A DNA stretch of 64,000 nucleotides from Flavobacteriales bacterium (GTDB lineage Bacteria; Bacteroidota; Bacteroidia; Flavobacteriales_E; Vicingaceae): the NCBI GenBank assembly GCA_020435335.1, contig JAGQZT010000027.1, forward strand, positions 1-64,000, read 5' to 3'. How positions within the stretch are numbered: position 1 is the stretch's first letter; the number at the start of each line of letters is the position of its first letter. The translations under genes were made by a program, and so were the position numbers. The notes under the pieces are model-generated. The model was given only the letters and a program-made list of their open reading frames with translations, was not told the DNA's origin and did no database searches. This document shows, piece after piece, positions 27,454 to 36,033 of this stretch.

Positions 27454-28146
27454 TTATTTTTCTTTCACTAAGACTTCATCAATCATTCCATATTCCTTCG
27501 CCTCCTGTGAAGTCATCCAGTAATCACGATCACTGTCTTTCTCCACATCTTTAAACGGTTTACCGGAATGGTTAGAAATAATATCGTAAAGCTCTTTTTT
27601 CAGCTTTTTGATCTCGTTTACGGTGATCTCCATGTCGGAAGCCTGACCCTGAGCTCCACCTAACGGCTGGTGGATCATCACCCTTGAGTGTTTCAGGGCC
27701 GTTCTTTTACCGGCAGCTCCGGCACACAACAACACAGCTCCCATGGATGCTGCCATTCCGGTGCAGATGGTTGCCACATCCGGTGCAATGTATTGCATGG
27801 TATCGTAGATTCCCAAACCGGCGTAAACCCCACCACCGGGTGAGTTCAAATAGATCTGAATGTCTTTCTTCGCATCTACCGATTCCAAAAACAGCAACTG
27901 TGCCTGAATGATGTTGGCCACGTAATCGTTGATTCCTGTTCCGAGGAAGATGATACGGTCCATCATCAAACGCGAAAACACGTCCATCGAAGCTACGTTC
28001 ATCTGACGTTCCTCAATAATGGTCGGAGAGATGTAACTGTTTAATACTGAAGTATATTTATCATAAGTTGCGCTACTGATCCCTTGATGCTTGATAGCGT
28101 ATTTTCTGAATTCATCTTGATCGAACATAGTGGTAAAAGTTTTCAA
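27454..28146 (-). CDS. clpP: ATP-dependent Clp protease proteolytic subunit
   Basis: ClpP forms the tetradecameric barrel that degrades proteins fed by ClpX or ClpA/C. The 230-residue protein has the triad Ser134 (GMAASMGAV), His159 (RVMIHQP) and Asp208 (DRDYWM), plus the handle region GGAQGQASD. About 30 extra N-terminal residues precede the usual processing point, a common propeptide. It follows tig on the same strand, the frequent tig-clpP order. No clpX follows; eno lies there instead. Confidence 0.97.
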   Translation of the reverse strand: MKTFTTMFDQDEFRKYAIKHQGISSATYDKYTSVLNSYISPTIIEERQMNVASMDVFSRLMMDRIIFLGTGINDYVANIIQAQLLFLESVDAKKDIQIYLNSPGGGVYAGLGIYDTMQYIAPDVATICTGMAASMGAVLLCAGAAGKRTALKHSRVMIHQPLGGAQGQASDMEITVNEIKKLKKELYDIISNHSGKPFKDVEKDSDRDYWMTSQEAKEYGMIDEVLVKEK

Positions 28147-28221
28147 ATTAGAGAGCTAATTTACTACATCTTGTGGTTTAATACCGGCTTTTTATATTTT
28201 TTTAAGAACAAGTTTTGAACT

Positions 28222-28251
28222 ACAAAAAAAAGGAGCTCGATGAGCTCCTTT
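28222..28251 (-). terminator. Terminator of tig
   Basis: The stem AAAGGAGCTC (28229-28238) pairs with GAGCTCCTTT (28242-28251) around a GAT triloop. A run of Ts follows on the minus strand, directly behind the tig stop codon at 28255. Confidence 0.85.
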
Positions 28252-28254
28252 CTG

Positions 28255-29613
28255 TTATTTCTGGTTATAAGCAATCTTCACGAATTCATCGTAGCTGACT
28301 GCTTTTTCTTTAAGCTTAAACGTGTTCTTATACAAAGTCATCAGCTTGTTCTCGTACATCATCATGTAGATGTTACGTGCCTCTTCCTCGTTCTGCAACA
28401 CGCGATGCGCCGTATCGGTTAACTCATTGTCATCAGTCTGTGGTAAGCCCATACCGGCCATTTGTTGCGCCAGCAATCCTTTGGTATGCTCCACCACTTC
28501 CTCGTGAGACACCTTTACATTGTTATCCTGAATGATTTTGTTCTCGATCAGTTGCCATTTCAATCCTTTGGCATACTCATCGTATTCTGCTTCGATCTGC
28601 TCGTCGGTGATCGGCTTTTCGTTGGAAGCCTTAATCCATCTTTTCAGGAATGCATTCGGCAGATCCAGTTTCAGTTTTTTCAATAATTCTTCCTGGATAT
28701 CTGCTTTCAGTTTTCGGTCGGCATCAACAGACAAGCCCCTGCTCAATTCATCGGCAATCTTAGCTCTGAATGCTGCTTCGTCTTTTACAGCACCAGGGCC
28801 ATATACTTTATCAAACAATTCTTGATTCAAGTCTGCAGGAACAATGCGGTTGATCTTTTCAACGGTAAATCTGAACTTCGAAATGATGCTCTTTAATTCG
28901 GCAACAGATACTCCGATGGCAGCAGCCTGATCGCTTTCGTGCTCAGACACCGATTTCGGATCCAGATCAAACGTATCTCCGGCTTTGGCACCCACCAATG
29001 ATTTCTGTAATTTCTTATCCGTAACAGCCTTCAGGATGATCACGGAAGTATGGCTTCTTCCACCTTCCAGTACATTTCCTTTCCCGTCCAGTTCTTCGAA
29101 CTTCCCGTAAAGCATATCGTCTTCCTGAGCAGCATCCGGATTGATCATTTTCCCGTAACGTTTTGCCACGTCGGTTACGTATTTATCAACGTCTTTATCA
29201 GCCACTTTGATCTTGTAGTAATCAAACTTGTATTTATCGCTGATTTTCAGATCAAACTGAGGAGCCAATCCTACTTCGTAGTTAAACTCAAAATCCGTCT
29301 GGTTGTTCCAGTCGATCTTATCCTGTTCATCCAGTTTCGGCAGCGGATTTCCTAAGATATCCAGCTTCTCATCCTGAATGTACTGATGCAGGGATTCGGA
29401 CAACACCTTGTTAATCTCATCCACAACGATACTTGGTCCGACTTGTTTTTTAATGATACTCATCGGCACATGTCCTTTACGGAATCCGGGAACATTGGCT
29501 TTTCTGCGGTAGTCTTTTAAAACTTTATCTACGTTTTCCTGGTAATCGGCCTGATCCAGTTTCACCTTGATGATGGCATTCAGATCGTCAACTTTTTCTT
29601 TTGTAATGTTCAT
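28255..29613 (-). CDS. tig: Trigger factor
   Basis: Trigger factor is the ribosome-bound chaperone that meets nascent chains. The 452-residue protein has the ribosome-docking signature GFRKGHVP (near residues 43-50) in an N-terminal domain. A diverged FKBP-like middle segment follows (about 160-245), and then a long helical C-terminal arm. The overall length is normal. In many Bacteroidota the middle domain is weak in proline-isomerase residues, as it appears here. It has its own terminator, so clpP is probably expressed separately. Confidence 0.93.
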   Translation of the reverse strand: MNITKEKVDDLNAIIKVKLDQADYQENVDKVLKDYRRKANVPGFRKGHVPMSIIKKQVGPSIVVDEINKVLSESLHQYIQDEKLDILGNPLPKLDEQDKIDWNNQTDFEFNYEVGLAPQFDLKISDKYKFDYYKIKVADKDVDKYVTDVAKRYGKMINPDAAQEDDMLYGKFEELDGKGNVLEGGRSHTSVIILKAVTDKKLQKSLVGAKAGDTFDLDPKSVSEHESDQAAAIGVSVAELKSIISKFRFTVEKINRIVPADLNQELFDKVYGPGAVKDEAAFRAKIADELSRGLSVDADRKLKADIQEELLKKLKLDLPNAFLKRWIKASNEKPITDEQIEAEYDEYAKGLKWQLIENKIIQDNNVKVSHEEVVEHTKGLLAQQMAGMGLPQTDDNELTDTAHRVLQNEEEARNIYMMMYENKLMTLYKNTFKLKEKAVSYDEFVKIAYNQK

Positions 29614-29637
29614 TTTCTATTCTTTAACACTTGATAT

Positions 29638-29712
29638 CATTCTGAGTCTGTCGAAGAATAAATCAAGTCAATATACATTTCAACCATCCTTCGATTAACT
29701 CAGGATGACCGT
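29638..29712. repeat. Interspersed inverted repeat upstream of tig
   Basis: The arms TCATTCTGAGTCTGTCGAAG (from 29638) and CTTCGATTAACTCAGGATGAC (from about 29690) are imperfect inverted complements. This is the same GTCAT..CTGAG..TCGAAG family as the elements at 18170 and 49882. Confidence 0.65.
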
Positions 29713-29752
29713 TTTCAGGTTAGTTATTCTCAGCACAATCTGAGTTTAACTT

Positions 29753-29786
29753 AAAAAAGGTATAAAGTAAAACCCTATACCTTTTT
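29753..29786 (-). terminator. Terminator of tRNA-Leu
   Basis: AAAAAGGTATA (29754-29764) pairs with TATACCTTTTT (29776-29786). On the minus strand a T run follows, 3 nt beyond the 3' end of the tRNA. Confidence 0.75.
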
Positions 29787-29789
29787 CAG

Positions 29790-29871
29790 TGCGGATGAAG
29801 GGAGTCGAACCCCCACGCCTCGCGGCACCAGATCCTAAATCTGGCGTGTCTACCAATTCCACCACATCCGC
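29790..29871 (-). tRNA. tRNA-Leu (anticodon UAG)
   Basis: The 82-nt minus-strand sequence folds as a class-II tRNA. It has a 7-bp acceptor stem (GCGGATG with CATCCGC), the D-loop region GGAATTGGTAGACAC, the anticodon stem CCAGA/TCTGG with loop TTTAGGA (anticodon TAG), a long variable arm (TGCCGCGAGGCGT) and the T-arm GGGGGTTCGACTCCC. The discriminator is A and CCA is not encoded. UAG reads CUN leucine codons. Confidence 0.96.
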
Positions 29872-30056
29872 AAATTGGATTGCAAAAATAGAACTTTTTA
29901 CTTATTTGACAACAAGTTAGGATTAATTTTAAGATGCATGTAGTCTGACCGATAACCGCCAGACTACCTTTGCTATAATTGCTTGATTTCATTTCCCGAC
30001 ACACTCCCGCGATGCGGGATCACCCGAAATGACAAATTCAACTGTGATTTCAGGAT

Positions 30057-31379
30057 TTAAAGCAGCTCATTCGCCACATTGGCCAGCTCCGATCGCTCTC
30101 CTTTTTCGAGGGTAATGTGTGCAAATAATTCATGCCCTTTCAGCCGGTCGATCAGGTAAGATAAACCATTACTCTGTTCATCCAGATAAGGTGTATCGAT
30201 CTGATTCACATCACCGGTAAAGACGATCTTGGTATTTTCTCCGGCCCGGGTAATGATGGTCTTTACCTCGTGCGGCGTTAAATTCTGAGCCTCATCCACA
30301 ATAAAGAAAACATCCGACAAACTTCTACCCCGGATGTAGGCCAATGGTGCGATCACGATCTTTCCACTTTTTTCCATGTCTTCAATGCCTTTGTATTTGC
30401 GCTCGTTCTGACTGAATTGATTCTTGATGAACTTCATATTATCCCACAACGGCTGCATGTATGGATTGATCTTTTCCTGAGCATCGCCCGGCAGGTAACC
30501 GATGTCTTTATTACTCAACGGTACGATCGGCCGGGCCAGAATGATCTGATGGTATTTTTTGTGTTGCTCCAGGGCACTGGCTAAAGCCAATAGCGTTTTT
30601 CCCGTACCGGCTACCCCTTGCAGGGTGATCAGTTTGATGTTCTCGTTCAGCAGGGCATTGATGGCGAAGGTCTGCTCGGCATTTTTCGGTTTGATGCCGT
30701 AGATGTACTGCTTCTCCACCCGTTCCAGCTTTTCTTCGAAGGGATTGTAGTAAGCCAATCCCGAAGATGTTCCATTCTTTAGAATATAAAAATGGTTTTT
30801 GGCCGGTTTCTTCAAAAAGGACGCTTTGGTTAAGGAACCGTTGGTAAACAGTTTTTTCAGTTCGTCGTGATCCACATTCTCGATGAGTGATTTACCGGTA
30901 AAGAGATCTTTTACATCGTTGATCACTTTCCCGGATTTGAAATCTTCGGCTTTGAGGTCCAGTGCTTTCGCTTTTAAGCGCAGGTTGATGTCTTTGGTAA
31001 CCAGGATCACATTCTCTTTGGGATTTTTTTTCTGAAGCGACATCGCCGCACTCAGGATCAGGTGATCGGCCTTGTGTTCCTGAAAAATCTCATCGGTCTT
31101 CACCACATTCTCATCATGATAGATGATCTTGAAACGGCCCTTGCCACCATTAATTTTAACCCATTTTTGCAACGATTCATGCTTCTCGGATAACTTATCG
31201 AGAAACCGGACAAATTCCCTGGCCTCGTAGTTTTTGGTGTCGGTTCCTTTCTTGAAGTTATCCAACTCCTCCAGCACGGTAATGGGGATAGCGATATCGT
31301 TATCTTCAAAGCATTTAATAGCGTTGTGGTCATGCAGGATCACCGATGTATCCAGCACGTAAATTTTACGTTGCGACAT
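30057..31379 (-). CDS. PIN domain-PhoH family ATPase (PhoH2-like)
   Basis: The 440-residue protein joins an N-terminal PIN ribonuclease domain to a C-terminal PhoH ATPase. The PIN domain (about 1-140) opens with YVLDTSVILHD (Asp10), has EELDNFKK near 37-44 and VTKDINLRLKA near 127-137, so the acidic metal-binding set is in place. The ATPase has Walker A GVAGTGKT (255-262), the Walker B-like FFIVDEAQNLT and the sensor TGDVNQID. Characterised PIN-PhoH proteins unwind and cut RNA. There is no antitoxin-like gene next to it. It stands alone between tRNA-Leu and purL. Confidence 0.93.
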   Translation of the reverse strand: MSQRKIYVLDTSVILHDHNAIKCFEDNDIAIPITVLEELDNFKKGTDTKNYEAREFVRFLDKLSEKHESLQKWVKINGGKGRFKIIYHDENVVKTDEIFQEHKADHLILSAAMSLQKKNPKENVILVTKDINLRLKAKALDLKAEDFKSGKVINDVKDLFTGKSLIENVDHDELKKLFTNGSLTKASFLKKPAKNHFYILKNGTSSGLAYYNPFEEKLERVEKQYIYGIKPKNAEQTFAINALLNENIKLITLQGVAGTGKTLLALASALEQHKKYHQIILARPIVPLSNKDIGYLPGDAQEKINPYMQPLWDNMKFIKNQFSQNERKYKGIEDMEKSGKIVIAPLAYIRGRSLSDVFFIVDEAQNLTPHEVKTIITRAGENTKIVFTGDVNQIDTPYLDEQSNGLSYLIDRLKGHELFAHITLEKGERSELANVANELL

Positions 31380-31634
31380 ATGTGGTATGGGTTTTAGTTG
31401 TTATGATACTGGTCCTTAGGAAACCTTACAAGGTTCACAATTTCTACTTTGAAATTTATCAAGAAAAGACCCTGATTCCGAATCGGTTATTTCGAAATAA
31501 TGAACAGCAAATTGTTATTAAACGAGAATATTACTAAGAATGAGTCACATAGCATTGCGACTCACAAAGCACTCTTAACCTTCTGTTAATCAATAATTAA
31601 CAATCAAAGAAATCTAATGTCTCTCCAAAATCGA
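31380..31634. other. Non-coding gap between PhoH and purL
   Basis: 255 bp with no credible gene. It contains short inverted repeats (AACCTT/AAGGTT near 31421, TGAGTC/GACTCA near 31539-31562, GTTAAT/ATTAAC near 31585) without a T run or a perfect -7 element. I see no clear promoter or terminator here. Confidence 0.5.
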
Positions 31635-34600
31635 TCAATGTTGCTCCACCCATTGACGAGCGTTCACAAAGGCTTCAAACCAAGGTGTAACATCATCCTT
31701 TTTACGATCGGCCGGATAATGTGCACCCTGCCACGGGAAAATAATACGTTCCAGGTGCGGCATCATTGCCAGGTGCCTGCCATCTTCCGAACAGATTCCT
31801 GCCGCATCATATTCCGAAGCATTCGGATTGGCCGGGTAGTGTTCACCGGAGTATTTCATCACGATATTGTAATCCGATTCCTCTCCTTCGAATAAGAAAC
31901 GACCCTCACCGTGAGCCACCCAGATTCCGAGTTTACTTCCTGCCAAAGAGCCCAGCATTACGGAGTTATTCTGAGGCACATTCACATTCAGGTAAGCCGA
32001 TTCAAATTTGTGCGAAAGGTTATGATGCATCGGCTGGGTTTCTCCTTTCGATTTCACCAGTCCGAGTTCCATCATGAGCTGACACCCGTTACAAACACCC
32101 AGGCTCAAGGTATCGGGACGCGCATAGAAATTATCCAGCGCTTCCTTCGCTTTCGGGTTGTAGAGGAATGCTCCGGCCCATCCCTTGGCTGATCCCAGCA
32201 CATCGGAATTGGAGAATCCGCCCACAAAAACGATCATGTTCACATCACTCAGGTCTTCACGCCCGGAAATCAGATCGGTCATGTGCACATCCTTCACATC
32301 AAAACCGGCCAAATAAAGCGAATAAGCCATTTCCCGGTCACCGTTTACGCCTTTTTCACGAATGATCGCCGCCTTAATCCCCGTAGGATTTTGTCGACCA
32401 TGCTCAACGCCGTAATCAGCTAACTGCCCCGTAAATTGAGCTGGAAACTGATAAGTCAGGACATGGTGCTTATAATTGTTAAAACGCTCGGCAGCCAGTT
32501 TTTCGGTCGATTGTTTTTTATCCAACAGATACGATGTGCGGTACCACACATCGCGAAGCTGATCGATATCGAAGCTCAATTGTGCATCATGGTGTTTGAT
32601 CTCCAGTTTGCGGTCGGCAATCGGACGACCGATCGGATGAGCGTGTACGCCTTTCTTTCCGAGTTCAGACAACACCTTATCGCTGTTTTTTACCTGAATT
32701 ACAACGGCCGAAACTTCCGCAAACAAGATTTTGATCAGGTCTTTTTCATCGAGCGAAGCAAAGTTCACCTTCACACCACCTTTATTGTTAGCAAAATTCA
32801 TTTCCAACAAGGTCGTAATCAATCCGCCGGAAGACACATCGTGTCCGGACAACACCAACCCTTCATTGATCAGATGCTGAACGGCATTAAACGCACTGGC
32901 AAAATATTTACTATTGGAAATGGTTGGCGTTTCATCCCCGATCTTATTCAGTACTTGTCCGAATGAAGAACCACCCAACACAAAATCATTATCCGAAAAA
33001 TCCACTAAAATCAGGGACGTATCTTCATCGTTTACCAGCACAGGCTCCACTACTTTCCGAACATTGCTCACTTCACCGGAAGCGGTAATGATCACCGTAC
33101 CCGGTGAATAGACTTTTTCCTCTTTGTATTTCTGCACCATCGACAGGGAGTCCTTTCCTGTCGGGATATTGATTCCCAGTTCGCAGGCAAAATCACTCAC
33201 GGCCTCAACCGCATCGTACAACCGGGCATCTTCCCCTTCATTCTTACAGGGCCACATCCAGTTGGCACTTAAAGAAACCGAGCGCAAACCGTCGGTTAAC
33301 GGTGCCCAAACGATGTTGGTCAGGGCCTCGGCGATGGCCATTTTACTTCCGTTCTTCGGATCAACCAAAGCAACGGCAGGTGCATGTCCCAGTGCTGTTG
33401 CAATTCCTGAGACCCCTTTGTAATCAAGGGCTACCACACCGAGGTTGTTCAACGGCAATTGAATCTCTCCGGCGGTTTGCTGTTTCGCCACCTTCCCGGT
33501 TACCGAACGGTCCACCTTGTTGGTAAGCCAATCTTTACAAGCTACCGCTTCGAGTTGCAATACCTGCCTGATGTAATGCTCCAATTTGGAACTATCGTAA
33601 TCGATCTCGTCGTAATCGGGAGCAACGGTTTTATCTTCAATGATGGTTTTCGGTGGTTTACCGAACATGTCTTCGATCTGCAGATCGATCGGGTTTTGCC
33701 CCGTTTGATCGTCGACAAACCGGAAGTGGTGATCGCCGGTAATTTCTCCAACCACGTACATGGGCGCTCTTTCGCGTTTACAGATCTCTTCGAGCAGGGC
33801 AATATCTCCGGCTTTGATCACCAGACCCATACGTTCCTGGGATTCGTTCCCCACAATTTCTTTGGATGATAAGGTTGGGTCACCCACAGGCAGTTTTCGA
33901 AGATCTATGGTTCCACCCACTTCCTCCACCAATTCGGAGAGGCAGTTCAAATGTCCGCCGGCACCGTGATCGTGAATGGAGATGATGGGGTTATTGGACG
34001 CTTCCGCAAAAGCCCGTACGGCATTGGATGCCCGCTTTTGCATTTCAGGATTGGAACGTTGAATCGCATTCAGTTCAATGGCATTGCTGTATTCTCCCGT
34101 TGCAACGGACGATACGGCGCTCCCACCCATTCCGATGCGGTAGTTATCACCACCCAGCACCACAATCTTATCGCCTTTTTCAGGCGTATGCTTTTTGGCG
34201 TCTTGCAGTTTACCGTAACCGATTCCTCCGGCCAGCATGATCACTTTGTCGAAGCCGTATTTCTTTCCTCCTTCCGTATGTTCGAAGGTTAACAGTGAAC
34301 CATTGATGAGTGGCTGACCAAATTTATTTCCGAAATCGGAAGCACCGTTGGATGCTTTCACCAGAATATCGATAGGCGATTGATAAAGCCACTCCCTCGG
34401 CGGCATCACTTTCTCCCAGTCGCGGCCTTCTTCCAACCGGGAATAAGATGTCATATAAACAGCCGTTCCGGCCATCGGCACGCTCCCTTGTCCACCGGCC
34501 ATCCGGTCTCTGATTTCTCCTCCGCTACCTGTTGCCGCACCATTAAAAGGTTCAACGGTCGTCGGGAAGTTATGGGTTTCCGCTTTCAGGGAAAGCACGG

Positions 34601-35315
34601 TATCAATGTCTTTGGTTTCGAAATAGTCGGCCTGATGATGTGTTTTGGGGGCAAACTGCATCGCTTTAGGGCCTTTCACAAAACTGACATTGTCTTTGTA
34701 GGCCGAAACGATGGTATTCGGATTTTGATCGGAAGTTTTACGGATCATACCGAACAGAGAAGCCGGTTTTTCTTTACCATCAATCACGAATGTTCCGTTA
34801 AAGATTTTGTGTCGGCAGTGTTCCGAATTGACTTGTGAGAATCCGAACACTTCGCTATCGGTGAGTTTACGACCTATGCGCTCACTGACGTTTTCCAGGT
34901 ATTCCACTTCCTGATCGCTGAGTGCCAGTCCTTCCTGATCGTTGTATTCAGCAATATTTTCAATGTAAAGAACCGGTTCCGGGGCGATATCGATATCGAA
35001 AAGTGACTGATCCAGTTCCGTGTACATCATTTCCAGCATCGGATCATAGAAATCCTGATCGGATTCAGCGATCTTGTATTCTTCCATTCTCAGGATGTTC
35101 GCAATCGCCATGTTTTGAGTGATTTCCACGGCATTGGTACTCCAGGGAGAGACCATCTCGGCTCTGGGACCGATAAAATAGCCCGAAAGAACCGCTTCAT
35201 TCAAACGATCACCGGCCAATAACCAGTTCAGTTTCGGCAGGTCGTTTTCATTCATTTCTCCGTTAAATTGTACTGCAATAATGGTGTTGGAATGCGTCTT
35301 GAAGAATACTATCAT
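31635..35315 (-). CDS. purL: Phosphoribosylformylglycinamidine synthase (large single-chain form)
   Basis: PurL converts FGAR, glutamine and ATP to FGAM in purine synthesis. The 1226-residue protein is the large type with all domains in one chain. It has the N-terminal domain, the linker, two ATP-binding AIRS-like halves (the first with SLKAETHNFPTTVEPF and GAATGSGGEIRD, the second with IPTGKDSLSM) and a C-terminal class-I glutamine amidotransferase with the nucleophile cysteine in LGVCNGCQLM. The closing MMPHLERIIFPW supplies the catalytic His-Glu region. No other pur gene is near. A perfect -7 element lies 23 nt before the ATG. Confidence 0.97.
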   Translation of the reverse strand: MIVFFKTHSNTIIAVQFNGEMNENDLPKLNWLLAGDRLNEAVLSGYFIGPRAEMVSPWSTNAVEITQNMAIANILRMEEYKIAESDQDFYDPMLEMMYTELDQSLFDIDIAPEPVLYIENIAEYNDQEGLALSDQEVEYLENVSERIGRKLTDSEVFGFSQVNSEHCRHKIFNGTFVIDGKEKPASLFGMIRKTSDQNPNTIVSAYKDNVSFVKGPKAMQFAPKTHHQADYFETKDIDTVLSLKAETHNFPTTVEPFNGAATGSGGEIRDRMAGGQGSVPMAGTAVYMTSYSRLEEGRDWEKVMPPREWLYQSPIDILVKASNGASDFGNKFGQPLINGSLLTFEHTEGGKKYGFDKVIMLAGGIGYGKLQDAKKHTPEKGDKIVVLGGDNYRIGMGGSAVSSVATGEYSNAIELNAIQRSNPEMQKRASNAVRAFAEASNNPIISIHDHGAGGHLNCLSELVEEVGGTIDLRKLPVGDPTLSSKEIVGNESQERMGLVIKAGDIALLEEICKRERAPMYVVGEITGDHHFRFVDDQTGQNPIDLQIEDMFGKPPKTIIEDKTVAPDYDEIDYDSSKLEHYIRQVLQLEAVACKDWLTNKVDRSVTGKVAKQQTAGEIQLPLNNLGVVALDYKGVSGIATALGHAPAVALVDPKNGSKMAIAEALTNIVWAPLTDGLRSVSLSANWMWPCKNEGEDARLYDAVEAVSDFACELGINIPTGKDSLSMVQKYKEEKVYSPGTVIITASGEVSNVRKVVEPVLVNDEDTSLILVDFSDNDFVLGGSSFGQVLNKIGDETPTISNSKYFASAFNAVQHLINEGLVLSGHDVSSGGLITTLLEMNFANNKGGVKVNFASLDEKDLIKILFAEVSAVVIQVKNSDKVLSELGKKGVHAHPIGRPIADRKLEIKHHDAQLSFDIDQLRDVWYRTSYLLDKKQSTEKLAAERFNNYKHHVLTYQFPAQFTGQLADYGVEHGRQNPTGIKAAIIREKGVNGDREMAYSLYLAGFDVKDVHMTDLISGREDLSDVNMIVFVGGFSNSDVLGSAKGWAGAFLYNPKAKEALDNFYARPDTLSLGVCNGCQLMMELGLVKSKGETQPMHHNLSHKFESAYLNVNVPQNNSVMLGSLAGSKLGIWVAHGEGRFLFEGEESDYNIVMKYSGEHYPANPNASEYDAAGICSEDGRHLAMMPHLERIIFPWQGAHYPADRKKDDVTPWFEAFVNARQWVEQH

Positions 35316-35338
35316 GTTATACTGAAATAAGAGAGCTG

Positions 35339-35346
35339 CAAAGTTA
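35339..35346 (-). promoter_or_regulatory. -7 promoter element of purL
   Basis: A perfect TAACTTTG on the minus strand, 23 nt before the purL start codon, giving a leader of about 18 nt. The leader looks too short for a purine riboswitch. Confidence 0.55.
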
Positions 35347-35460
35347 GAAAGATGACCAAAACGGCAATTTTCAAACTTTGTTTTTTTTCACAACATTTCA
35401 ACATTTAAAATGCTCATGAATATTTTTCAAGAAAGCTACCAACCTTTTGTTGCTTTTGTG

Positions 35461-35480
35461 CGTATTACTGGAGTAATACG
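35461..35480. promoter_or_regulatory. Perfect 20-bp palindrome before the ECF sigma gene
   Basis: CGTATTACT and AGTAATACG form a perfect 9-bp inverted repeat around GG, 21 nt before the GTG start. No T run follows, so it is not a terminator. It could be an operator or an mRNA hairpin controlling translation start. Confidence 0.55.
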
Positions 35481-35501
35481 GAAAATAGCCGTTGTATCTC
35501 T

Positions 35502-36032
35502 GTGGAATTAGATGAAATCATAGCAGGTTGTTACCAGGGTAGCAGAAAGCATCAGGAAGCATTATATAATATGTATGCATCCAAAATGTTTGGCGTGTGC
35601 CTGACCTATACCCGGGATCGTGATCTGGCGCAGGATATTCTGCATGACGGATTCTTTAAGGTATTCAAGAAATTTGACAAATACGACAGCCAGTGGAACT
35701 TAAGTTCCTGGATCCGCAGAATTATCGTGAATACCGCCATTGATCATTTCCGGAAGTCGAACCGGATGACCAACATCGATTTTCAGGAATCGGTCTATCT
35801 GGCCGGAGGTTTTGACGACGTGAATGAAATCTCCAAGACCGATGATCTTTCGGAGATCATCAACATGCTGCCTCAGGGAGCTAAAACCGTATTCAACCTG
35901 TATACTGTTGAGGGGTACAAACATCAGGAAATTGCTGACATGCTCGACATCAGCGTAGGAACTTCCAAATCGCAACTCAGCAAGGCCAAGAGCGTATTAC
36001 GGGAATTGGTAAACAAATATTACGTGAGATAA
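35502..36032 (+). CDS. ECF-type RNA polymerase sigma factor
   Basis: The 176-residue protein has sigma region 2 (ALYNMYASKMFGVCLTY, then LAQDILHDGFFKVFKKF) and region 4 (VFNLYTVEGYKHQEIADMLDISVGTSKSQLSKAK), and no other domains. I use the GTG at 35502 because homologs begin with the same EELI-like helix. No in-frame ATG lies near that point; the ATG at 35512 is out of frame. A 20-bp palindrome lies just upstream. The next gene, 1 nt away, encodes a protein with the layout of a dual-membrane anti-sigma factor, which probably holds this sigma factor inactive. Its target genes are unknown. Confidence 0.92.
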   Translation: MELDEIIAGCYQGSRKHQEALYNMYASKMFGVCLTYTRDRDLAQDILHDGFFKVFKKFDKYDSQWNLSSWIRRIIVNTAIDHFRKSNRMTNIDFQESVYLAGGFDDVNEISKTDDLSEIINMLPQGAKTVFNLYTVEGYKHQEIADMLDISVGTSKSQLSKAKSVLRELVNKYYVR

Positions 36033-36033
36033 G

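Noticed and set aside
29786-30004. 72-residue minus-strand frame over the tRNA region
   Set aside because: It contains the whole tRNA-Leu gene, so it is not a protein gene.
30057-31379. PIN-PhoH gene as a toxin-antitoxin module
   Set aside because: No small antitoxin-like gene lies upstream; the preceding 255 bp are non-coding. It looks like a stand-alone RNA-processing enzyme.
31585-31601. GTTAAT/ATTAAC inverted repeat as a regulatory site before PhoH or purL
   Set aside because: It is short and AT-rich with no promoter element or T run nearby; such repeats are expected by chance in this composition.
35316-35338. Purine riboswitch in the purL leader
   Set aside because: The predicted leader is only about 18 nt, too short for a riboswitch fold.
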